Positions 33,710-41,786 of a stretch of 61,372 bases of DNA are shown piece after piece (the first letter of the stretch is position 1; each line of letters opens with the position of its first letter). The notes below the pieces were generated by a model. That model had not been told where the DNA came from. It saw only the letters and a list, made by a program, of their open reading frames with translations, and ran no database searches. The stretch covers positions 1 to 61,372 of the forward strand of contig CAZYLK010000012.1 of NCBI GenBank assembly GCA_964648365.1, in the 5' to 3' direction. This DNA is from SURF-32 sp964648365 (lineage in GTDB: Bacteria > Planctomycetota > Phycisphaerae > UBA1845). The translations under genes were made by a program, and so were the position numbers.

Positions 33710-34912
33710 TCATCCACCGCGATCACTCAGCGGCGCCGCGCGCGGAAGCGCGACGGTCGCGGCATAGGTGGATACGTCCTGCTCGCGGCACTGGCCGTCG
33801 GCGATGATCAGCAGCGGCGCGGCCACTACCGCGCTGTTGAACAGGCGCCACTCGATCGTGACGCGGGCGGCCGTCGAGGGAACCGCGTACGACAGCTTCA
33901 CGAACACGCGCGACGTCCAGTAGCTCAGCCGCGCCCGCGCAGCGCTCGCCTTGCCTTCGATCTCGCCGACGTCAAGAAACGTGGCCGTCGCCGCAGCAGT
34001 ATTTTGCTCTTCGGTCGTTCCATTATCGACGTTGGCCACGGCGGACGTGGCGCCATTGCTCAGATCGAGCCGTATCCGCTCGGCGCAGAGCCGCGCGAAA
34101 TCCGCGGCCGCGGCCGCTTGCTCGGCAGGATCCAGGAAATCGCGCGCCGCCCGCGGCATCGGCATCCACGTCTCGACCATCGGCGCGGGGAGATAAATCG
34201 AGACGTCCACGCGGTCGCCGCTGATCTCGACGACGCCGCGCAACGTCTTGAAGGCGTCGATCAGGATGAACGCTGACCGGTCGCACCGTGGCGGCGAGCC
34301 GGCGGACTTTTCAGCAGACTGGGATGTCTCCGCGAACGGACCGGCCGGGCTGGCGTTTGCGGCCTCGCCTTGCAGATTGACCACCTCGACGTTGCCGCCG
34401 CCGGTCAACGCGATTTCCATCAGGCCATCGACGCCGGCCTCGCGCACCGTCAGGTCGATCCGCGTCAGCAAAGTGCCGGCGTCGTCGGACGGCCGCTGCT
34501 GAAAAGACAGGTATCGACCTGCGCCAGACACGTCGTACCGCAGCACATACTCGACCAATGATCGGCGCAGCTCATCGTACGTCATTTCCGAAGACGCCGC
34601 GGCAGCCCGCGCGGCCGAGCCGGAAAGGCCCGCCGACAGCACGCGGCCGTCGATGCGCCGGCCCTGGTCGTCGCGCAGCACCAGACGTTCCAGCAGCGCT
34701 TCCCCATACCTGCCGGCGCACGCCTCGACGTCACGTGTGAGGAAGCGTCCACCGGACGGCAGCAACTCGCCGTCGTGCAGGTAATCTTCCGCCCCCCCCG
34801 AAAGCGTCAGCGTGAGCTTGCCGTCTTCGATGATGCCCATGCCGCGCAGCGTCGAAAACGTGTGCGCGAACACCGGCGCGGAGGCCGCCGTTAGCGCACA
34901 TACGCCGAGCAT
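33710..34912 (-). CDS. Hypothetical exported protein with mature N-terminal His
   Basis: A 400-residue exported protein, family not recognised. From the ATG at 34912 there is a signal peptide (MLGVCALTAASAPVFA) with predicted cleavage before HTFSTLRGMG, leaving His as the first mature residue. The next segment, GKLTLTLSGGAEDYLHDGE, resembles the N-terminal extracytoplasmic strand pattern of HupE/UreJ-type proteins, but no C-terminal membrane segments follow. The frame is open to 35152, through tandem 33-bp repeats translated as SLTVAVRIGTR, which I take as non-coding. It follows the GH38 gene on the same strand and may be co-transcribed. Confidence 0.65.
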   Translation of the reverse strand: MLGVCALTAASAPVFAHTFSTLRGMGIIEDGKLTLTLSGGAEDYLHDGELLPSGGRFLTRDVEACAGRYGEALLERLVLRDDQGRRIDGRVLSAGLSGSAARAAAASSEMTYDELRRSLVEYVLRYDVSGAGRYLSFQQRPSDDAGTLLTRIDLTVREAGVDGLMEIALTGGGNVEVVNLQGEAANASPAGPFAETSQSAEKSAGSPPRCDRSAFILIDAFKTLRGVVEISGDRVDVSIYLPAPMVETWMPMPRAARDFLDPAEQAAAAADFARLCAERIRLDLSNGATSAVANVDNGTTEEQNTAAATATFLDVGEIEGKASAARARLSYWTSRVFVKLSYAVPSTAARVTIEWRLFNSAVVAAPLLIIADGQCREQDVSTYAATVALPRAAPLSDRGG

Positions 34913-34917
34913 CGCGA

Positions 34918-35105
34918 TGCCAATCCGAGCCGCGTCCGTCAGAGAGCGGGTTCCAATCCGAACCGCGACCGTCAGGGAGCGGGTTCCAATCCGAACCGCG
35001 ACCGTCAGGGAGCGGCTCCTGGATGACGCACCACGAAGCAACGCCGTTCCGCCACGATCGCGCCGCTCCCGGCCGCTTCCTGACGGGCGCGGCTCGGATT
35101 GCCGC
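34918..35105. repeat. 33-bp tandem repeat between GH38 and the exported protein
   Basis: About three units with a 33-bp period, built on the phrases GGGTTCCAATCCGAACCGCG and ACCGTCAGGGAGC, run from roughly 34920 to 35022. A diverged copy in the opposite orientation (CCTGACGGGCGCGGCTCGG) lies at about 35085-35103. The unit is palindrome-prone and sits directly upstream of the exported protein's start. Confidence 0.7.
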
Positions 35106-35148
35106 ATTTCGCCGGCGTCCGCTCGATGCCTGGTTCTCACACCCGTCT

Positions 35149-38100
35149 TCATGGCTTCGCAGAACCGTCCTGTGTCACGTGTACGTCGATCTCAGTAAAA
35201 AACGTCCCCTGCCCCACGTCCTGCGTGATCCACAGAAGATGCCGGAACGGACCCAGCGGGCCGTCGGCATCCGCGATGGACGACCCATGCACGCCGCCTT
35301 CGCCGAGCGACTTGGTGCTGACCACCGCGATGAGCGTCCAGCCGTCGTGGCTTTCGTGGGTGATATCCGCGACTGGCATTGTCTCGGAAGTCGAGCCCCA
35401 CAGCGAGAAGAACTGCGGCGCCCGGTCACTGCGATGCCACGAATAGGTATTCACGCGATCGATCGACTTACTGCCGCCCAGGTCGATGAAGAAGCGGCCC
35501 TCGTTATCGTACCAGACGCATCGCTTCGTATCGTCGTCGTTCTGCGCGACGTCGCCGTCATTGAGCCGCGGCAGCGTGCCGTCCACCGCGCCCGATCCGC
35601 GGTGCGGCGGGAAGCGGCCGTCCGGGTTGAAGGCGTGGAACGTTACGCCGTTGCCCAACGACTGATCCGCGTAATCCGACGTGGTGGGCGCGCCCATCGA
35701 CAGCGCGTCAAACGTCTCCTGCCGGTCGATCTTCGCGTCCGCGATCGGCGTGAGGCCCTGGAACACCGGCGGCGCGGGCCGCGGATAGACGTGGCGGAAG
35801 GACACCGGCTTGCGATCGGTGAAGTCGTCATAAAGCGGCGCGGCCGGCGACGTGTCGTCGTTGACGCCGCGGGCGAGCGTGGCGGCGAAGATCACCACGC
35901 GTGGATTGTCAGGCAGCGTCAGCGATTCGGCGCCGCTGGGCACGTCGATGCCGTACTTGAACAGGTAGCTGAACTGATACGCCTCGTTGCCGGCGGGCGC
36001 GTGGCGGTGCGTCGCGAACCAGGCCACGTCGTCGCGCTTGATGTAGCCGGGCGAGATGCCGGTGACCTGCCCCTCGCAGATGTGATCGACCTCGCCGAAC
36101 GTCGTGTCCCACGTGCGGTTATCCCACTGGCCGACAAAGCCGGTCCAGGACTGGATGGAGTAGTCGACGGCGCTGGTGCCGATGGTGAAACGGACCGGCG
36201 TATCGGCCTCGGCGGCCGCCAGCAGGTAGAGCCGATCAAAATCGCCTTTCGGCAGCGGGATCTTCTGACCCTCGCACCGGACGACGTTGTTTTCGCCGTC
36301 TTTTTTCGGGGCCAGCGTGAACTCGATGCCGTCGCTGACGATAGCCGCCGGCAGCATCTCGGCCGGGTAGGTGCGGCCGTCGGAATCCATGCGGCCGTCG
36401 GCTCGATCCGCGTCAGACGAAACAACGTCGGCGTTGTAGTTCAGCGCGAGCGTGCGACTGTCGGGCGGCCGGAGTTTCAGCGGTGCGTCGGACAAGCTGA
36501 CCGAGAAGCTCCGCGGCCGGAACGGCTGGATGTCGACACGCAGCTTCCCATCCGTCAGGGTCGCGTCGCCGATGCGCCGCTCCTGCCCGTCCACTTCGTA
36601 CGCATCTTCAATCGGCGCGGCCAGCGCCAGTTCAACGCCCTTCGCCTCGCGCCCCCACAGTTCCTGCACGCGAACGATGACGCGATCGCCGTCTTCCGCC
36701 CGCTTCAGCGCCCGCACGTCCACCTGCGGCGTGCTGCAACGCAGCCAGGAGAACGTCTTGCCCAACTCGCCCTCATGTACCGGCGCAGTAAACGCCATCA
36801 GCGGCTGATTCAGACGCCGCGCCTGCCATTCGCTGCGCCCCTCGCGCCAGTCGCCCGCGTGGCCGTAGATGGCGTAGAGAATGTCATGCCGCCCCCAGTC
36901 CTGGCTGTGCTGATCGAGGTAACTCTTTCGTACGCCCGGCGTGTACAGCAGGGTCAGGCGAACTTCGCTGTCCGCCGGTTTGTCCGATCCGAACTTGCTG
37001 TCTTCGAGGATCGACACGCCGTACTTGCCCTCCTTGTCGGTCAGATCGAACCATTCGTGCGACGGCACTTCGTAGCGCGTCGGCTCGTTGTTGCCGCGCT
37101 GAATCGTGCCCATGCCCCAGTTGTAAGTGGCGTTCGGGTTGGAAGCCGTCAGCGGGAAGGATGCCTTCAACGCGCACTCGGTCGATTGCCAGTCGATGTC
37201 GCACTTGAACTCGACGCGCTGTCCGGCGGAACCGGCGGACAGGCGAATCTGCTGGTTGATGATCGAATTGCGGGCAGATCGCTCGATCTCCAACGCCACG
37301 CGCACCGGTCCGTCTTCGATCACGCGCACCTTCGCCGGACCCCTGACGCGGTCGATCGGCGGGTTCTTGCGATCGTTCCAGTCCATGTTCCACGCCGGCC
37401 ACGCCCGCGGCTTCTCATAGGTGAACACCAGCCTGGCCGGCGAAGCCAGCAACTCGCGATCGCCCTTCTTGTCGAAAATGCTGGAGACATCGCCGTCGTC
37501 ATTGATCGTGACGCGGTAGAACTCGTTTTCCAAACCCTTTTCGCTGACCTTCAGCATCGACGGCGCTTCGCGCACGCCGTCCAGCCCGCGCACGTCGAAG
37601 ACGGTCAGCGACGTTGGCAGCACGTCCGCGAGGAAGGCGATGCGCACCGAGGTCTCGCCGCGCTCCAGCACCTGCGACGGCGTTTCCTTGCCGAATGCGT
37701 CAAACACGCTCACCTGCGCCGGCGGGCGGCGGCCGAAGTCGATCGTCGCCTCGACGACGTCCTGCCGGTCGATCGACAGGGGGTTGTAGACCACCAGCGG
37801 CGTGCCCTGCACCCGCGTGTCCATCGCCCGCACGATGCCGCCGACCGAGTCTCTCGCCACGGCCGCAAAGCCGTTCATCGCCAGGATCTCATCGTTCCAC
37901 GAATACGTATAAGCGCGCGGGATGCTCGTGCCCGGCAGGATGTCGTGCATCTGATTGGCCAGCACCCGCTCCCAGGAGCGGCCCAACTTCTCGTACGGAT
38001 AACGAGCCGCCCCCAGCCAGTCCGCCGCCACCGCGACGCGCTCGGCTGCGTCGGCCAGAAGTTCACCCTTGCGGTTCCAGCGCTTCATGTAGGACTGCGA

Positions 38101-39096
38101 CGTGAGCGTGCCGGCCGAATGTTCGGTCAAAAGCAGATCGCCTTTGTAGCGCGGCAGCTTGTCGCGCTGCTCGGCCGTGATGTCCTTGTACATCTGATCA
38201 CTCGACACGAGCGCCACTTTGAACTTGCTGTCGGGCTGGTCGATGCTGGCGACGTAGTTGGCCACGTCCTCGTCGCGCGGCGCTCCGCCCACGTCGCCGA
38301 CGCCGTAGTAATGATAATCCGCGAAGACGCCGTATTTGCGGCCGTTGGTCTCGATGCGCTCCAGCCACTTCTCATTCAGATCGACGCGGCCTACCAGCGC
38401 GCTGGCATACGAACCGGGATCGAGCGCCGCGATGACGGATTGCCCGTCCAGCCCCTCCCACACGCCGATCGTGAACGGGATGCCCACGGCCGAGCCCCAG
38501 GTCAGCTTCTGGGTGGAAAAACCCTTCAATCCGCAGTGCGCCCAGATGGATGGCATCGACGCCGGGAATCCGAAGCAGTCCGGCAGCATGAAATCGACGC
38601 TCTCTTTGCCGAACTCACGGCGGAAGAACTGGTTGCCGTACAGCACCTGCCGGATCACCGCTTCCGCCGAAGGCACGTTGGCATCGCCCTCGTCCACCGA
38701 AGAGCCGGAAACGTACCACTTGCCCGCGGCGATGTACTGCTTCAGCTTCTCATATTTTTCAGGGTAGTACTCCTTCATCATCCGGTAGCGCACCGAACCG
38801 GTGAAGTTGAAGCGGTACTGCGGGTACTTCTCGAAAAGGGCGAAGTTGTCGTCGAGCGTGTTCTTGACGTACTCATCAATCGTCGTGCAGAAGTCCCATC
38901 GCCACTGCGTGTCGAGGTGGGCGTAGCCGACGCAGTAGAGAACCTTGTCTTTCGACAGGTCGAACTCGGGCGCATCGGCGGCCTCGCCCCGCGCGCCCGG
39001 ATCAACACTGCCGGCCGGCCGGCTTTCCTGGGCCGCAACGCCAAAGGCGAATGCCGATGCGAATAGAGCAACAATAAGCTGACGTGTGGTTTGCAT
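35149..39096 (-). CDS. Secreted GH38 alpha-mannosidase with C-terminal lectin-like domains
   Basis: A 1315-residue exported enzyme. A signal peptide (ending FAFGVAAQ) precedes the GH38 catalytic domain: YCVGYAHLDTQWRWD carries the zinc His and Asp, and FMLPDCFGFPASMPSIWAHC carries the nucleophilic Asp; HDILPGTSI holds another zinc His region. The middle-to-C-terminal domain of GH38 follows (about 500-880). After about 900 there are extra beta domains, the last 150 residues resembling an F5/8 type C (discoidin) module (FIDLGGSKSIDRVNTYSWHR). It is predicted to trim alpha-mannosides from polysaccharide or glycoprotein outside the cytoplasm. The ATG at 39096 is supported by the signal peptide. 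Confidence 0.9.
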   Translation of the reverse strand: MQTTRQLIVALFASAFAFGVAAQESRPAGSVDPGARGEAADAPEFDLSKDKVLYCVGYAHLDTQWRWDFCTTIDEYVKNTLDDNFALFEKYPQYRFNFTGSVRYRMMKEYYPEKYEKLKQYIAAGKWYVSGSSVDEGDANVPSAEAVIRQVLYGNQFFRREFGKESVDFMLPDCFGFPASMPSIWAHCGLKGFSTQKLTWGSAVGIPFTIGVWEGLDGQSVIAALDPGSYASALVGRVDLNEKWLERIETNGRKYGVFADYHYYGVGDVGGAPRDEDVANYVASIDQPDSKFKVALVSSDQMYKDITAEQRDKLPRYKGDLLLTEHSAGTLTSQSYMKRWNRKGELLADAAERVAVAADWLGAARYPYEKLGRSWERVLANQMHDILPGTSIPRAYTYSWNDEILAMNGFAAVARDSVGGIVRAMDTRVQGTPLVVYNPLSIDRQDVVEATIDFGRRPPAQVSVFDAFGKETPSQVLERGETSVRIAFLADVLPTSLTVFDVRGLDGVREAPSMLKVSEKGLENEFYRVTINDDGDVSSIFDKKGDRELLASPARLVFTYEKPRAWPAWNMDWNDRKNPPIDRVRGPAKVRVIEDGPVRVALEIERSARNSIINQQIRLSAGSAGQRVEFKCDIDWQSTECALKASFPLTASNPNATYNWGMGTIQRGNNEPTRYEVPSHEWFDLTDKEGKYGVSILEDSKFGSDKPADSEVRLTLLYTPGVRKSYLDQHSQDWGRHDILYAIYGHAGDWREGRSEWQARRLNQPLMAFTAPVHEGELGKTFSWLRCSTPQVDVRALKRAEDGDRVIVRVQELWGREAKGVELALAAPIEDAYEVDGQERRIGDATLTDGKLRVDIQPFRPRSFSVSLSDAPLKLRPPDSRTLALNYNADVVSSDADRADGRMDSDGRTYPAEMLPAAIVSDGIEFTLAPKKDGENNVVRCEGQKIPLPKGDFDRLYLLAAAEADTPVRFTIGTSAVDYSIQSWTGFVGQWDNRTWDTTFGEVDHICEGQVTGISPGYIKRDDVAWFATHRHAPAGNEAYQFSYLFKYGIDVPSGAESLTLPDNPRVVIFAATLARGVNDDTSPAAPLYDDFTDRKPVSFRHVYPRPAPPVFQGLTPIADAKIDRQETFDALSMGAPTTSDYADQSLGNGVTFHAFNPDGRFPPHRGSGAVDGTLPRLNDGDVAQNDDDTKRCVWYDNEGRFFIDLGGSKSIDRVNTYSWHRSDRAPQFFSLWGSTSETMPVADITHESHDGWTLIAVVSTKSLGEGGVHGSSIADADGPLGPFRHLLWITQDVGQGTFFTEIDVHVTQDGSAKP

Positions 39097-39584
39097 GACT
39101 CGTCCTGCTGGCTCAAAGCGGCGCGATCGGCCGGTTTAATGGGTGCAACACCGATGTGGCACCGGCTTCCGGCCGGCGGCCTCCCGCGTGACGTTGACGC
39201 GTCCGCAAGGTGTCGCAACCCCCGCACCGTGTCAATGCCGGCTCCGGTATGGCACCCTTGTGGCACCGGTTTCCAACCGGTGATGTCCTCTGTCCCACCG
39301 GTTTTTTACCGGTGATGTCCGATGTAGCACAGGTTTTTAACCGGTGACGTCTGCTGTGGCGCCGATTCTCAACTGAGGCTCGCGAGAGGCGCCGATCGGC
39401 CCAGGCCGTCCCGCCGCGGCGAGCACGTGATTGCGGACGCGCCCGCGGTGTGGACAGAACCAGCCGGATCGCCTGGCGTCGGTGTCCGCGCGGTTCGGTT
39501 CGCGCCACCCTCGCTGCTCCAGCAACCCCACCGTCTCCACGGTAATGCCGCTCCGACCCCTCCCCACACCCGCCCCGCCCGCCG
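39097..39584. repeat. REP-like hairpin array, 32-bp period
   Basis: Upstream of the GH38 gene. Hairpins start at 39156 (GTGGCA then CCGGC-TTCCG-GCCGG), 39260 (GTGGCA, CCGGTT-TCC-AACCGG, TG), 39292 (GTCCCA, CCGGTTTTTTACCGG), 39324 (GTAGCACAGG...AACCGGTG) and a decayed unit at 39356 (GTGGCGCCGATTCTC). The last four start exactly 32 bp apart and share the tail GTGATGTCC or similar. The remainder (39380-39584) shows no gene. Confidence 0.8.
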
Positions 39585-39820
39585 CTTTGACATTTCCCCC
39601 CGCTTTCCGTCTCATGGCCGTCGGACCAACGGAGTAGCGTCATGGACCAGTTCGAGATCGTCGGAGGGAACCGACTGCGGGGCGCCATTCAGATTTCCGG
39701 CGCCAAGAACGCCGCCCTGCCCATCATGGCGGCCGCGATCCTCACCGAGGGCGAAACCGTCCTGCACAACGTGCCGGACCTGGCCGACGTGCGGCACATG
39801 CAAAAGCTCCTGCCGCGGCT
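39585..39820. repeat. Direct repeat, left copy (murA 5' end)
   Basis: This 236-bp segment matches 41551-41786 with one visible mismatch, in the CCCCCCGC/CCCCCCGT run. It covers the 57 bp upstream of the murA ATG and the first 59 codons. Outside the repeat the two loci are unrelated. Confidence 0.95.
39642..39820 (+). pseudogene. murA: Truncated murA 5' fragment
   Basis: Residues 1-59 of MurA, identical to the intact copy at 41608, including the PEP-binding Lys of ISGAKNAALPIM. Identity stops after LLPRL, where the intact gene continues with GVKVTRDDNG. The catalytic Cys loop and the rest of the enzyme are missing, so it cannot be active. After the junction the frame stays open by chance across the next gene, so a chimeric polypeptide is formally possible but has no recognisable domain. 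Confidence 0.9.
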
Positions 39821-39846
39821 CGCGTCAACCCTGCGCTTTGCTGGAC

Positions 39847-40641
39847 ATGTCACCTGGCGATACTGTCGGCGTGCGTATGGACGCGGATCAGACAGGCAGA
39901 CCCCGGGCTCTATTGGGCTGGCGCGTGCTTGCCCTGCTGTTGATCGTTCTTGGCGTCTACGTTGTCTTCGCGGAGTGGCTGGACTTGCATCCGATGGGTC
40001 CGCCCTTGCCGGAAGACCGCGTCGAGAACCGGGTTGTCGAGTGCATCCTTCTCTGGACCGCGGCCTGCTGGGTGTATGGATGGCTGTGCGTGGTCAACGG
40101 CCGCGGACGCGGGCGGGCGGTGCCGATGCTGCGGTTCGCGATGGTGCCGATCGTCGCGTCGCTCGTGATCGCTGGATACAACCTGCGGCAACGTGCCCTC
40201 GCGCACGCGCCAACCGGCCCGGGCGCCTCACAACTGGCGGTACTTGGAATTGTGCTTGCCCTGTCACCGATCGTGTACGGCGTCACCGGCTCACTGCTGC
40301 TGTACCTGCACGTTCGCAGGTGGCGGCGGATGTGCAGGACGGGCGTCTGCGAACGGTGCGAATACGACCTCACGGGAAACGTATCCGGCGTCTGCCCGGA
40401 ATGCGGGCGGTCCACGTCGGAATCGGACCGCCAGCCGCGCAGGGATCCGCAGCACAGAAAGCTCGGTGGACTGCTGATGATGAGCTTCGGACTGTTACTG
40501 GCCCTGTTTGCCGTCGCGGGGGGACCCGTGCTGCGATACGTGGACGCCGACCAAGGGTACAGCGGTCAGCAGGTCGCGTGGGCTGTGATCGGCGTTTTCC
40601 TCGCCGCCGTCGGCATGGGGGTGCGAAGGGGACGGGCGTAG
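39847..40641 (+). CDS. Membrane protein with C-x2-C zinc-ribbon (YDLTGN family)
   Basis: A protein of about 264 residues. Three membrane helices (WRVLALLLIVLGVYVVF, CILLWTAACWVYGWL, LVIAGYNL region and ILALSPIVYGVTGSLLLYL) precede a cytoplasmic zinc-ribbon, CERCEYDLTGN...CPECG, and two more helices close the protein. The ribbon phrase recurs in the genes at 57202 and 57681 and is characteristic of planctomycete proteins of unknown function. The start may be 39847 or 39877; neither has a strong ribosome-binding site. It is the first gene of the segment inserted between the two murA 5' copies. Confidence 0.72.
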   Translation: MSPGDTVGVRMDADQTGRPRALLGWRVLALLLIVLGVYVVFAEWLDLHPMGPPLPEDRVENRVVECILLWTAACWVYGWLCVVNGRGRGRAVPMLRFAMVPIVASLVIAGYNLRQRALAHAPTGPGASQLAVLGIVLALSPIVYGVTGSLLLYLHVRRWRRMCRTGVCERCEYDLTGNVSGVCPECGRSTSESDRQPRRDPQHRKLGGLLMMSFGLLLALFAVAGGPVLRYVDADQGYSGQQVAWAVIGVFLAAVGMGVRRGRA

Positions 40642-40732
40642 ACGAGCGTTGCGGCCCCTCGCGCGGTCACCGCGCGCGGAAGCGCGCGGAACCCGCGCGG
40701 GGGATTACCGCGGGCTCCGCCGCGCGGCGAGA

Positions 40733-40984
40733 TCAGGCGTGATCTTCGAGGTCTTGCACTGCTGAGTTTTGCTGCTGGGCTTGGCGAGCCTCCAGCGCAC
40801 GCATTTGCGCGATCAAGCTATCCGCAGTGAGGTCGCCGAACCGGCCGTCTCGCCACGACTGATAATCGCCTGGGTTGCTGCGCAACCAGCTCAGGAAACG
40901 CAAGGTCTGGGCCAGGCCCAGGTGCCGGGTCAGCACATCCAAAGCCTTTTCGCGAAGCTGATCATCGGTGAGTCGGTCATTCAT
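40733..40984 (-). CDS. Small helical protein paired with a PIN-domain gene
   Basis: An 83-residue, probably all-helical acidic protein, family not recognised. Its ATG overlaps the stop of the PIN-domain gene (ATGA), so the two are translationally coupled. I infer it is the partner of that gene, possibly an antitoxin, although in VapBC loci the antitoxin normally comes first and no DNA-binding motif is clear here. LTRHLGLAQTLRFLSWLRSNPGDY is the most conserved-looking stretch, read in two parts. Confidence 0.65.
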   Translation of the reverse strand: MNDRLTDDQLREKALDVLTRHLGLAQTLRFLSWLRSNPGDYQSWRDGRFGDLTADSLIAQMRALEARQAQQQNSAVQDLEDHA

Positions 40985-41415
40985 GATATCTCACTCATGT
41001 ATTCTATCGGTGTCAGCACTCGAATCAAAGTGCTCGTGCGTCTCGCGCGGTGTGCAAACCGGTCGTCGCAGGTGACCAGCACCTCGCATCCGGCAGCCTC
41101 GGCGAAGGCGAGATGGGCCGCATCGAGCGTCCCCAGTCCATCGGCTACAAGAGTTCGAATTCGGCTCTCCACGGTCGAGGTCACGGCGACAACGTCGTCA
41201 GCCCGCGCGGCGTATTTTGCAACCTCTAACCGCCGCTCGTCATCCGGGTCGGCGTCGTTTTCAAGCGTCAATGCGGTGGACCAGACCATTGTGTCCCGTC
41301 GGTCGTCGATGCGTCCGACGATCGAGAACAGGGCCTGCGTTTCCAGCGTGACCCGTTCCAGTGATTGATCGTCGAAGGGACGCTTCAATGCGCACAGGTC
41401 GAGGTACAGCCTCAT
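40981..41415 (-). CDS. PIN-domain ribonuclease (VapC-like toxin)
   Basis: A 144-residue PIN-domain protein. The acidic cluster expected for Mg-dependent RNase activity is present: MRLYLDLCALKRPFD (Asp6), ALTLENDADP (Glu), GTLDAAHLAFAEAAG (Asp) and LVTCDDRF (Asp). Members of this group often occur with a small partner protein as toxin-antitoxin modules that cleave tRNA or other RNA. Here the PIN gene is upstream of its small partner, the reverse of typical vapBC. The pair lies within the segment between the two murA 5' copies and is transcribed against both. Confidence 0.82.
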   Translation of the reverse strand: MRLYLDLCALKRPFDDQSLERVTLETQALFSIVGRIDDRRDTMVWSTALTLENDADPDDERRLEVAKYAARADDVVAVTSTVESRIRTLVADGLGTLDAAHLAFAEAAGCEVLVTCDDRFAHRARRTSTLIRVLTPIEYMSEIS

Positions 41416-41550
41416 GCATCTTTCATCGGTTTGCGGGCGTCGACAGGCTCATCCGCTTTTGACGCTCGAACACATCGCGCCGCGACCCGATGCCCGCCAC
41501 GAACCCTGGATCCGGTATCGCAGGCCGAAAATGAACCTCCGGAATGCTGA

Positions 41551-41786
41551 CTTTGACATTTCCCCCCGTTTTCCGTCTCATGGCCGTCGGACCAACGGAG
41601 TAGCGTCATGGACCAGTTCGAGATCGTCGGAGGGAACCGACTGCGGGGCGCCATTCAGATTTCCGGCGCCAAGAACGCCGCCCTGCCCATCATGGCGGCC
41701 GCGATCCTCACCGAGGGCGAAACCGTCCTGCACAACGTGCCGGACCTGGCCGACGTGCGGCACATGCAAAAGCTCCTGCCGCGGCT
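41551..41786. repeat. Direct repeat, right copy (murA 5' end)
   Basis: The counterpart of 39585-39820. This copy is continuous with the full-length murA gene, so it is presumably the functional one. The distance between copies is 1966 bp from start to start. Confidence 0.95.

Noticed and set aside
35023..39066. A 1347-codon open frame on the + strand opposite the GH38 gene
   Set aside because: Its translation is rich in Arg, His, Val and Ala with no domain, while the - strand shows an intact signal peptide and GH38 motifs. Long antisense frames are normal in GC-rich DNA.
39260..39387. CRISPR array at the second 32-bp-period locus
   Set aside because: Same reason: variation is in stems and loops of the hairpins, not in spacers.
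39642..40742. A 366-codon chimeric gene starting as MurA
   Set aside because: Only the first 59 codons are MurA; the rest is an out-of-frame reading of the zinc-ribbon membrane gene.
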